Virus record (IMG/VR): IMGVR_UViG_3300031251_000099
Coordinates: 1 to 24,228 of that record
DNA length: 24,228 nt
Source of the DNA: a virus
Reading direction: 5' to 3' (one strand)
Of the stretch, positions 14,653 through 19,856 are shown piece by piece. The position numbers were made by a program, and so were the translations under genes. The notes under the pieces are model-generated. The model made no database searches and was not told the origin of the DNA. It saw only the letters and a program-made list of their open reading frames with translations. Every line of letters starts with the position of its first letter. The stretch's first letter is position 1.

Positions 14653-15372
14653 TTATTCAACATTAAAAATAGTTGTACGTATATTCAATTGACTTGCAAT
14701 TGCTCGGTATTGAAGTAAACTATAACCTGTTTTTTCCATAAAATACTTGTTAAATCCGCTTTCTACAAAATCATTATCTATTAAGTACTGCCTTAAAAGC
14801 ACTAAAAAAATAGTCTTGGATTTATTCAGGATTTTTTGTTCTAACATTTTTCTGTCTATTTCTTCAATTATTTTTTCACGTATTTCTTCTTGAAGTATTG
14901 TTTTGTCTGCTGTTTCACTACTATCTAAGTAAATATTTTGGTCTTGGTTTGTGTCGGCATACTTGTAATTATGGTTGTCGCTGTAACCATAAATGTCTTT
15001 ACCATAGCTGTAATTTTGGTAATTAATATCTACTGGTATATTGCGTTTAAGCATTTCTTCGTGAATGACTTTCGTAATAAAATGGTTTTTAATGCCAAGG
15101 TACAAGTACTGCTGTGCTGCCTGTAATTTGGGTTGTTTAAGTCTTGGCAGAAGGTGTTGGTAGACGTGAATAATTATGTCTTGTCTAAAGTCTTCTGTAT
15201 TATACTTGGGGTTGTTGGCTTTAATACAGGTCTTAACAAGGTTTAATAAACTTGGGTACAACTTGGTAAAGCAAGATTGTCTTGTACTTGCACTTGTGGT
15301 ACTGGTATAACAGTAATAATATTTTTCTATTAGCTGTTGGTCTGTTGTTTTCCAAAGTCTATTATTTTCCAT
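14653..15372 (-). CDS. Sigma-70-like RNA polymerase factor
   Basis: The 239-residue product (start chosen at ATG 15372, MENNRLW; a longer frame begins at 15399) resembles a divergent sigma factor. Residues 36-74 (FTKLYPSLLNLVKTCIKANN, then NTEDFRQDIIIHVYQHL) match the helix pattern of region 2, in which 'DxEDlvQdvflkvw.hl' binds core polymerase. Residues 88-113 (QYLYLGIKNHFITKVIHEEM) match the next helix, 'wLy.iarN..id..R', that contacts the -10 DNA. After an acidic tyrosine/asparagine-rich linker, residues 200-232 could form a weak helix-turn-helix (TGYSLLQYRAIASQLNIR), a reduced region 4. It lies before the small-gene run and all late genes, the position for a late-transcription switch. It overlaps the gene upstream by 11 bp. 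A non-sigma helical regulator remains possible. Confidence 0.55.
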   Translation of the reverse strand: MENNRLWKTTDQQLIEKYYYCYTSTTSASTRQSCFTKLYPSLLNLVKTCIKANNPKYNTEDFRQDIIIHVYQHLLPRLKQPKLQAAQQYLYLGIKNHFITKVIHEEMLKRNIPVDINYQNYSYGKDIYGYSDNHNYKYADTNQDQNIYLDSSETADKTILQEEIREKIIEEIDRKMLEQKILNKSKTIFLVLLRQYLIDNDFVESGFNKYFMEKTGYSLLQYRAIASQLNIRTTIFNVE

Positions 15373-15841
15373 TGTAGTAAATTTTATCACGGTATTCAAT
15401 TTTATTAGCGTGCAGACTGCCTACCCATTTTTGAGTAATATAACCAGTACCCATAGTTGTACTTTTAAGCCATACTGGAAATACATAAAGTACTTCACTA
15501 CTACAATGCTCAAACCTACTTGAAATATCAAAGCTGATATAGCCATCAGGATAGAAGTTAAAATACAGTATAATTAACTTTGGGTCATTCTTAAGAAGTT
15601 CTTCAAAGTGCTGTAATTTGGTATCTTCAATCCAAGTATTGCCACTTATGTCTTTAAGTAGTAATTCACGTTCTTTAATTTCAATTGAATACCTATGACC
15701 AGTATTACCAGTAGCGTCTAAATCGTGGCTACAAAATAATGGCTTGTTTACTATCTTCTTGAAGTATTGTCTGAACATCTGAACAAATTGGCCACGTGTT
15801 CTTTCTTCTTGTAATTCAAATTCGTTTTTTTGGTTTTCCAT
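15362..15841 (-). CDS. Unknown protein upstream of sigma-like gene
   Basis: I take the start at ATG 15841 (MENQKNEFELQEERTRGQF, 159 residues), because a longer frame from 15886 would run through a GTATTTATA motif at 15855-15868. The N-terminus is charged and helical. The remainder alternates strands and short helices (RYSIEIKERELLLKDISGNTW, LIILYFNFYPDGYISFDIS, SEVLYVFPVWL). No family is recognised. It overlaps the sigma-like gene, so the two are co-expressed and may act together, for example as factor and co-factor. That link is inference only. Confidence 0.65.
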   Translation of the reverse strand: MENQKNEFELQEERTRGQFVQMFRQYFKKIVNKPLFCSHDLDATGNTGHRYSIEIKERELLLKDISGNTWIEDTKLQHFEELLKNDPKLIILYFNFYPDGYISFDISSRFEHCSSEVLYVFPVWLKSTTMGTGYITQKWVGSLHANKIEYRDKIYYNGK

Positions 15842-15854
15842 TTTAATAAGTTTT

Positions 15855-15868
15855 AAAATAAATACATC
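15855..15868 (-). promoter_or_regulatory. GTATTTATA-type motif before 15841 gene
   Basis: The minus strand reads GATGTATTTATTTT, 13 bp before ATG 15841. The core differs from the consensus in its last positions. It supports the shorter start of this gene and would make the sigma-like gene part of the same regulon. Confidence 0.45.
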
Positions 15869-15886
15869 AATATTTGGAAAAGTCAT

Positions 15887-16116
15887 AAAAAAACCAAACT
15901 TTATTTTACATAAGGTATTGGATTATAAATAATTATAATTTTTTATAAAAGTATTACTTTATGCCGGTTGCCAGGATTTTGGCTATAGGTTATTACTTGG
16001 GGTTGTGCTTGTAGAATCAATTACAAGACTTAGGTTAAATAATAATGGCTACACCTTATGTTGGTATAGCCATTAAAATAGACTTGGTAATATGGTCTTA
16101 AATCAATTCCTTGGAG
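15887..16116. other. Intergenic region with hairpins behind replication gene
   Basis: This is a 230-bp gap with no plausible gene. CTTGTA (16008-16013) and TACAAG (16022-16027) can pair. A longer hairpin lies at 16044-16074. I see no tRNA cloverleaf and no clear Bacteroidota promoter here. Confidence 0.5.
16044..16074 (-). terminator. Possible terminator after replication gene
   Basis: AATGGCTA and TAGCCATT form an 8-bp stem extended inward by ACC/GGT across a mismatch. On the minus strand it is followed by ATTATTTAA, only a moderate T run. It lies 43 bp past the stop of the replication initiator gene. Confidence 0.5.
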
Positions 16117-17178
16117 TTATGATTTAACCATATTTATTATTTCATCAACTTCATCAGGATTTACTCTCATTTTTTCAATCATTTGGATTATATCATCTAT
16201 AGTAATATCAATAGTATTGAACTTATAATTTAGCGTATAATTATTTCTATTATCTTCTGGAATATTTAATTTCTTAACGGTAATCATAACAATGACCTTT
16301 TCAAATGTTTGGGGTTTAATGTTTTTCAATTTATAGTTACCTATTATTATTTGTTGGAATAGTTTATTTAATTTGATTTGATTGGATTTATGATAAGGTG
16401 ATAATCCGTAATGATATTCTATTGAGTCATCATAAAAAATACTGAACTTAATATTATCTGTTGGTGTTATGGTTTCAATTTCCTTTGGCATTGTTTTAAC
16501 TTCAGTTTTAACAGCCAATACAGTTGTTGGTATAATGGTTGTTATGTCATCAATACAATCTTTATCTTCAATTTCTACTGGCTGTTCTTTTGGCTGTTCA
16601 TTATTCAAAAAAGAATCCAAGGAAACCAAACCCTTAGTGTCTTGATTTAAGGTTTTAATTTCTTCTTTGGTATAGTTAATATAATTACTGTTAGCAACAC
16701 TATCACCTACTATGATAGGATTGCTAACAGGGTATGATAGTTCTGCTAACAGGGGGGTGATAGGATTGCTAACAGGGGGTATGATAGCAACACTATCAGT
16801 GTTAGTGTTACTAACAGTGTTAGCAGAACTAACAGGGGTAGTATTCCTATCAGTGGTTATATTTTTCAAATAGTCCTTTTGTATGTTAGGTAAAATCACT
16901 TGATAGTTATCATCTTTCAATTCCAAGTAACCTAATTTAATAATATTGTCTACTGCCGTCTTTACGTCTTTTCTATTCTTTTCCCTGTAGAAGCTGTTTG
17001 AAATACTTCTTATACTTAGTCCGTAACCATCTGCACCTTCTTTATTACAGAAGAAATTGATTAATATAAGCTGTTCAAGTGGTTTTAAATCTAAGTTCAA
17101 GATTTGCTTCGCTGGTACTTGGTTGAACTTTATTTCTTTTAACTGTACCTTATCATATATTACTTTGCGCTGTGCCAT
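16117..17178 (-). CDS. Replication initiator with intragenic origin (lambda O-like layout)
   Basis: I choose ATG 17178 (MAQRKVIYDK, 353 residues), which follows the stop of the regulator gene by 1 bp; a longer frame from 17244 would overlap that gene. Residues 1 to about 95 look like a winged helix for DNA binding (LKPLEQLILINFFCNKEGADGYGLSIRSISNSFY, then VKTAVDNIIKLGYLEL). Residues 109-163 are a low-complexity linker rich in Ser, Asn, Pro, Thr and Val, encoded by 18-bp iterons. The C-terminal domain (about 265-353) is helical and charged, with 'DNRNNYTLNYKFNTIDITIDDIIQMIEKM'. Binding its own gene's iterons through the front domain and recruiting host replication proteins through the rear is the model from phage lambda O. 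No helicase, loader or polymerase gene is seen, so it must rely on the host. Confidence 0.75.
   Translation of the reverse strand: MAQRKVIYDKVQLKEIKFNQVPAKQILNLDLKPLEQLILINFFCNKEGADGYGLSIRSISNSFYREKNRKDVKTAVDNIIKLGYLELKDDNYQVILPNIQKDYLKNITTDRNTTPVSSANTVSNTNTDSVAIIPPVSNPITPLLAELSYPVSNPIIVGDSVANSNYINYTKEEIKTLNQDTKGLVSLDSFLNNEQPKEQPVEIEDKDCIDDITTIIPTTVLAVKTEVKTMPKEIETITPTDNIKFSIFYDDSIEYHYGLSPYHKSNQIKLNKLFQQIIIGNYKLKNIKPQTFEKVIVMITVKKLNIPEDNRNNYTLNYKFNTIDITIDDIIQMIEKMRVNPDEVDEIINMVKS
16688..16852. repeat. Iteron cluster, candidate replication origin
   Basis: An 18-bp unit, TGATAGGATTGCTAACAG, occurs at 16713-16730 and 16758-16775. Variants are at 16735-16752 (TTC for GAT) and inverted at 16688-16705. 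From 16782 to 16852 half-sites follow: TGATAG/CTATCA pairs at 16782-16798, CTAACAG at 16811 and 16829, and CTATCA at 16847. Spacings are 4-6 bp in the regular part. The cluster lies wholly inside the initiator gene. Repeats of this order and place are typical of an initiator-bound origin. Confidence 0.85.
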
Positions 17179-17179
17179 T

Positions 17180-17428
17180 TTATTTACTGTTAATACTATC
17201 GCTGTTATTTTTTTCTGTCCAAGCATTGAAAAATTCAATACCATTTTTACTTTCTATTGCCTTTACCATAGCTGTCATACCATCTAAGGTATTATCTGTG
17301 GTAAGCAATTCTACTATTACATCAGTTATGCTAACTTCATAGGCTTCTGCAATAGTTCTAATTTGTTTTTCTTGTTGTTCTGTCGGTCTAAACGACATTG
17401 CAATTTTTTTGGGTTTCTTGTCAAACAT
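17180..17428 (-). CDS. Ribbon-helix-helix DNA-binding regulator
   Basis: The protein has 82 residues. Residues 5-50 (KPKKIAMSFRPTEQQEKQIRTI, then AEAYEVSITDVIVELL) have the short beta strand and two helices of the ribbon-helix-helix class. The alternating residues of the strand (KIAMSF) would enter the DNA major groove as a dimer. The C-terminal 30 residues are polar. The gene lies 1 bp before the replication initiator and behind a 7-bp inverted repeat (17478-17506) that could be its operator. A role in controlling the replication operon or copy number is likely by position, as with small plasmid and phage repressors, but is not proven. Confidence 0.72.
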   Translation of the reverse strand: MFDKKPKKIAMSFRPTEQQEKQIRTIAEAYEVSITDVIVELLTTDNTLDGMTAMVKAIESKNGIEFFNAWTEKNNSDSINSK

Positions 17429-17477
17429 CTTCTTAAATTTTAAATATTGTTATGTTGTGCAATTCTGGTAAATGGTA

Positions 17478-17506
17478 GCAAGGTTTGAATTACACTAAGA
17501 CCTTGC
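17478..17506. promoter_or_regulatory. Inverted repeat between peptidase and regulator genes
   Basis: GCAAGGT (17478-17484) and ACCTTGC (17500-17506) form a perfect 7-bp inverted repeat with a 15-bp centre. No T run follows on either strand. It lies 50 bp before the ribbon-helix-helix gene and may be an operator for that protein. Confidence 0.45.
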
Positions 17507-17515
17507 ACCCATGCT

Positions 17516-17890
17516 TTATAATTTGGCTTTTACTTTAACTTCTTTAAATGTTTCTTGGAATAGTTTACCGTGTTCATCTTCAATTTCACCCAAAGCATTG
17601 CGTAATATATTGGTAAATGGTTCTGGTCTAAGTAATGCGTGCGCAACTTCGTGGCATATTATATCTTCAATCATACTATTTTTTAGTACTTCAACAGCAT
17701 AGGTTGTCATCTGTATTTGCTGTATATTATAGTTACAAGTACCCCAAGTATCAATAGTATCATTATATTCAAATGTCCAATCCTCGTTCAATGCATTACC
17801 ATACCTACCACAAATTTTTAAATTATTGATACCTAATATATGGTTTGCTCTGCGTTTCCATTTTAATAATCTTGCTTCCATTGTTTTCAT
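17516..17890 (-). CDS. SprT-like zinc metallopeptidase
   Basis: This 124-residue protein matches the SprT-like/Spartan-type fold in compact form. It has the zinc-binding motif HEVAH (in DIICHEVAHALL, about residues 80-84) and a third ligand histidine in 'DEHGKLFQE', preceded by a YGN..W segment typical of the family. In cells Spartan proteins cut proteins cross-linked to DNA. Phages carry SprT-like genes with no settled role. It is the first leftward gene of the replication operon, with a GTATTTATA motif (GGTG form) 28 bp upstream. Start at 17890 or 17881 cannot be decided, and the difference is three residues. Confidence 0.85.
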   Translation of the reverse strand: MKTMEARLLKWKRRANHILGINNLKICGRYGNALNEDWTFEYNDTIDTWGTCNYNIQQIQMTTYAVEVLKNSMIEDIICHEVAHALLRPEPFTNILRNALGEIEDEHGKLFQETFKEVKVKAKL

Positions 17891-17918
17891 ATTTTTCTGT
17901 AGTTTTATTTTACTACGA

Positions 17919-17933
17919 TTATAAATACACCAG
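17919..17933 (-). promoter_or_regulatory. GTATTTATA motif before leftward replication operon
   Basis: The minus strand reads CTGGTGTATTTATAA, 28 bp before ATG 17890. It is the GGTG form of the motif, shared with the two rightward copies at 18310 and 18922. Confidence 0.58.
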
Positions 17934-18236
17934 ACTTTCGCAAAATTCCAAAGAATTCATTAATAATGTACATTTGTTTATCAACATCACCAATAGCAAG
18001 ACAGTAAAGACTTTCAAGAGGCTATAATAATATTACGTATAATTTATTCGTATTAAATGTTCTGTAAAATAATGCTACGAAAACCCTATTATATAATATT
18101 AAAATGCTACGAAAGCCAGTTAATAGTATTATAATACCTTTTCAGGTGTAATTAAATATTATAATTATGAATAATAATGTTAAATAATACTTAGTAGATG
18201 TTGCTGTACTGCCCTGTAGATGTTGACAAAGTAGGC

Positions 18237-18267
18237 TTGTATATATAATATAGGTGTACTATCTTTG
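18237..18267 (+). promoter_or_regulatory. Bacteroidota-type promoter for winged-helix gene
   Basis: TTG at 18237-18239 is followed, after 20 bp, by TATCTTTG at 18260-18267. This matches the -33 (TTTG-like) and -7 (TAnnTTTG) elements of the main sigma factor of Bacteroidota. It lies about 75 bp before the ATG at 18341. Confidence 0.65.
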
Positions 18268-18288
18268 TACGTAAAATAAAGTTTGATT

Positions 18289-18321
18289 AAAAATGGAAAA
18301 TGGAAAATTCCGGTGTATTTA
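18289..18321 (+). repeat. 33-bp direct repeat, copy 1 (with GTGTATTTA motif)
   Basis: The copy is identical over 33 bp to 18901-18933: A-rich AAAAATGGAAAATGG, then AAAATTCCGGTGTATTTA. It ends 19 bp before ATG 18341. Its right end is the GTGTATTTA core of the genome's leader motif, so the repeat may be a duplicated promoter unit. It could also encode a 9-residue leader peptide (MENGKFRCI). Confidence 0.9.
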
Positions 18322-18340
18322 GAAGAAAAGAAGGAAGAAA

Positions 18341-18886
18341 ATGACAGCAGTAGAATTTAACAATAGGTATCAAGAACTAAACGCCAAGCTAACAAAGACA
18401 GGCTTGCTGGTGTTAAATTACTTTATTAATACTCCGGCAAACCTCAGTAAAAATCAGAAGCAAATAGCAGCAGACCTTGGCAAGTGCCGTGTTACTATTA
18501 ATAGAAGTATAGCAGCATTAGTAGAAGGTGGTTATATTGAATATAGTAGTAAATTTGCTTCAAATAGATACTTGAAACAAAATGTTACACCTAACTTAGA
18601 AGCTGCGCCAATAGAAGATAAACCAGAATGGGTAATAGTAGAATATCCAGACGAAGTATTACCAGAAGCCAACATAGAAAACTACAAGGAAATAATTAAG
18701 CATTTTAGAAGTAATGGCAGCGGGAATTATGAAAATTATCTTGCTGAATTTCCACACCACTATGATGCAGTCTATAAATATTATTATGATAAAGGTTATA
18801 TTAATATTGATAGTAAAAAAATGAATATTTGGAAGTTTTTCCATTTTGGTGATAAGCGTAAACATTATATGGGAGAATTAGCATAA
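18341..18886 (+). CDS. Winged-helix transcription or replication regulator
   Basis: This 181-residue protein is the main rightward gene. Residues 14-75 form a winged helix. A first helix (LTKTGLLVLNYFINTP) is followed by 'SKNQKQIAADLGKCRVTINRSIAALVEGGYIEYSSKF', the recognition helix and wing of the MarR/Crp-like type. A later segment (about 120-181) is charged, with many tyrosines, and resembles nothing known to me. Divergent from the lytic genes and probably expressed from a host-type promoter, it is the best candidate for the phage repressor. A host-directed regulator or replication protein is not excluded. The leader GAAGAAAAGAAGGAAGAAA is purine-rich. Confidence 0.65.
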   Translation: MTAVEFNNRYQELNAKLTKTGLLVLNYFINTPANLSKNQKQIAADLGKCRVTINRSIAALVEGGYIEYSSKFASNRYLKQNVTPNLEAAPIEDKPEWVIVEYPDEVLPEANIENYKEIIKHFRSNGSGNYENYLAEFPHHYDAVYKYYYDKGYINIDSKKMNIWKFFHFGDKRKHYMGELA

Positions 18887-18900
18887 AATAAATATTGTCT

Positions 18901-18933
18901 AAAAATGGAAAATGGAAAATTCCGGTGTATTTA
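18901..18933 (+). repeat. 33-bp direct repeat, copy 2 (with GTGTATTTATA motif)
   Basis: This is the second exact copy, 15 bp after the stop of the winged-helix gene. It extends into TATATGGG, so the complete motif CCGGTGTATTTATA lies at 18922-18935. It stands before the structured RNA region and the exported protein gene. Confidence 0.9.
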
Positions 18934-18936
18934 TAT

Positions 18937-19027
18937 GGGTAAAAGAAACCATTTTTATAAGTTTTTATGTGTGCTTGGCCATCCAACCAAGTACAGAATG
19001 CAGGGGTTAAAAGCCTCTGCATTTTTT
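18937..19027 (+). ncRNA. Candidate small structured RNA, about 90 nt
   Basis: The region between the second motif copy and a strong terminator folds into two hairpins. GTGCTTGG (18971-18978) pairs with CCAAGTAC (18987-18994, one G-U pair, loop CCATCCAA), and right behind it comes the terminator stem. A 44-residue frame (18905-19039) spans the region, but it runs through the terminator and would start upstream of the motif, so RNA seems likelier than protein. Possible roles are a regulatory small RNA, or a leader that controls the exported-protein gene at 19061 by attenuation. Confidence 0.5.
18997..19027 (+). terminator. Rho-independent terminator before exported-protein gene
   Basis: AATGCAGGGG (18997-19006) pairs with CCTCTGCATT (19014-19023) in a 10-bp stem with one G-U pair and a 7-base loop, followed by a T run to 19027. 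It ends 33 bp before the start of the exported-protein gene. Confidence 0.88.
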
Positions 19028-19060
19028 AAATTAAAATAATTACCTTTAAATAAAAAACAA

Positions 19061-19390
19061 ATGAAAAAATTATTAATTATTGTAGCACTTGTGCTTTGCA
19101 CACTAACCACCTTTGGACAACAACAAAAAGATACTGTTAGTTATATGAAGTTCACCCTTACCAATACAACTATGCAGCAGTTTTACAGCTTTGACTTTGG
19201 TCAAGGTAATGACAAGGATAAAACAAAGGCACTACTGGCGGAAATTTATGAAAATAAAGTACCCAAGTTTATTAGTGATGTTTTTGTATTGAATTACTTG
19301 GTAAACCATCACTATAAATTAATTAACAGCTTTGGTACTGCTACAATAAATGAACAGTACTACATTTACTTATTTCAGAAATCCAAATAA
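19061..19390 (+). CDS. Small exported protein (possible lysogenic conversion gene)
   Basis: The protein has 109 residues. Residues 1-20 (MKKLLIIVALVLCTLTTFGQ) are a signal peptide with basic start, hydrophobic core and the FGQ/QQ end common in Bacteroidota. The mature 85-90 residues are compact, with 'VSYMKFTLTNTTMQQFYSFDFGQGNDKDKTKALLAEIYENKVPKFISDVFVLNYLVNHHYKLINSFGTA', and probably act in the periplasm. No family is recognised. It is alone on the plus strand with regulatory elements upstream, outside the virion operon, as expected of a cargo gene active in the lysogen, for example altering the envelope or blocking superinfection. Confidence 0.72.
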   Translation: MKKLLIIVALVLCTLTTFGQQQKDTVSYMKFTLTNTTMQQFYSFDFGQGNDKDKTKALLAEIYENKVPKFISDVFVLNYLVNHHYKLINSFGTATINEQYYIYLFQKSK

Positions 19391-19418
19391 AAAAGGGTGA
19401 TATATTTATATCAACCCC
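19388..19418 (-). terminator. Terminator for 19472-19720 gene
   Basis: On the minus strand GGGGTTGATAT, the loop AAAT and ATATCACCC form a stem with one bulge, followed by TTTTTT. It sits between two converging genes. The T run favours the leftward gene; on the plus strand the hairpin lacks a T run. Confidence 0.72.
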
Positions 19419-19471
19419 TTGTAGATAATTAAAATTTGGTGGTTCTAATGCATCAACTTTTTTATAATTTT

Positions 19472-19720
19472 TTATAAATCTATAAAAAAATCCATTGAAT
19501 AAGTACCACGATTATTTTTCCAATAAGTAAACACAGAATCTTCCCTTTGCATTGTCAAGTAAGTATTACCACCCATTTTACCACCAGCAGGAAATGTTAA
19601 AATATTTCCACCAACTATTTTTTGCATTTGTTTTAATAGGCTTATTGCACCTGCTTCTGTCTTGTAGGTTGTTTGTTTAGTTCCGGAAATATCGTAAGAT
19701 GTTCTTTTAACTTTTTCCAT
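19472..19720 (-). CDS. Small unknown protein beside integrase
   Basis: The protein has 82 residues: MEKVKRTSYDISGTKQTTYK, 'ALISLLKQMQ'-like helix, then GGNILTFPAGGKMGGNTYLTMQREDSVFTYWKNNRGTYSMDFFIDL. It appears to be a mixed strand/helix domain. No motif is recognised. It is followed by a terminator at 19388-19418 and lies behind the integrase terminator, so it should have its own promoter, which I could not find. It might be an excisionase-like partner by location, but the sequence gives no DNA-binding motif. Confidence 0.6.
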   Translation of the reverse strand: MEKVKRTSYDISGTKQTTYKTEAGAISLLKQMQKIVGGNILTFPAGGKMGGNTYLTMQREDSVFTYWKNNRGTYSMDFFIDL

Positions 19721-19798
19721 TGTCTTGTAGTATTAGTGGTTACTGGTGCTTTACTTTTGATTATACGCCAAAACCGCCAAAAGGTTACATCATAGCAT

Positions 19799-19829
19799 AA
19801 AAAAAACCTGTAGTGCTTAATACTACAGG
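19799..19829 (-). terminator. Rho-independent terminator after integrase gene
   Basis: CCTGTAGT (19807-19814) and ACTACAGG (19822-19829) form a perfect 8-bp stem. On the minus strand a run of eight T follows (19799-19806). It lies 28 bp past the integrase stop. Confidence 0.9.
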
Positions 19830-19856
19830 CTTATAGAAGATATTTATTTTTGACTT

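Larger units (their letters stand above)
17891..18340. promoter_or_regulatory. Divergent control region, 450 bp without a gene
   Basis: This gap separates the leftward lytic/replication genes from the rightward winged-helix gene, so it is the probable decision region. It holds a GTATTTATA motif for the leftward genes (17919-17933), two direct repeats AATGCTACGAAA (18071-18082 and 18103-18114, 32 bp apart), two direct repeats GTAGATGTTG (18194-18203 and 18216-18225, 22 bp apart), a Bacteroidota-type rightward promoter (18237-18267) and the first 33-bp repeat (18289-18321). The paired repeats are candidate operators. I see no gene in the gap. Confidence 0.65.

Noticed and set aside
14653-15399. 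Alternative stop-codon use (code 15 or 4) in the late genes.
   Set aside because: All main genes have full family length with ordinary TAA or other stops, and no in-frame TAG or TGA needs reassigning.
15961-16010. Possible tRNA in the gap behind the replication gene.
   Set aside because: Neither a cloverleaf nor a GTTC-like T-loop segment can be formed.
16688-16852. CRISPR-like array, because of the regular 18-bp repeats.
   Set aside because: Spacers are only 4-6 bp and the repeats are inside an open frame with an inverted copy, which fits iterons.
18905-19039. A 44-residue protein starting within the second 33-bp repeat.
   Set aside because: It would be translated from a start upstream of the presumed promoter, runs through a strong terminator, and the same start in the first copy gives only 9 residues.
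19472-19720. Relation to the tape measure through the shared GGxMGGNxY string.
   Set aside because: The match is only about nine residues, with no other similarity, so chance is likely.
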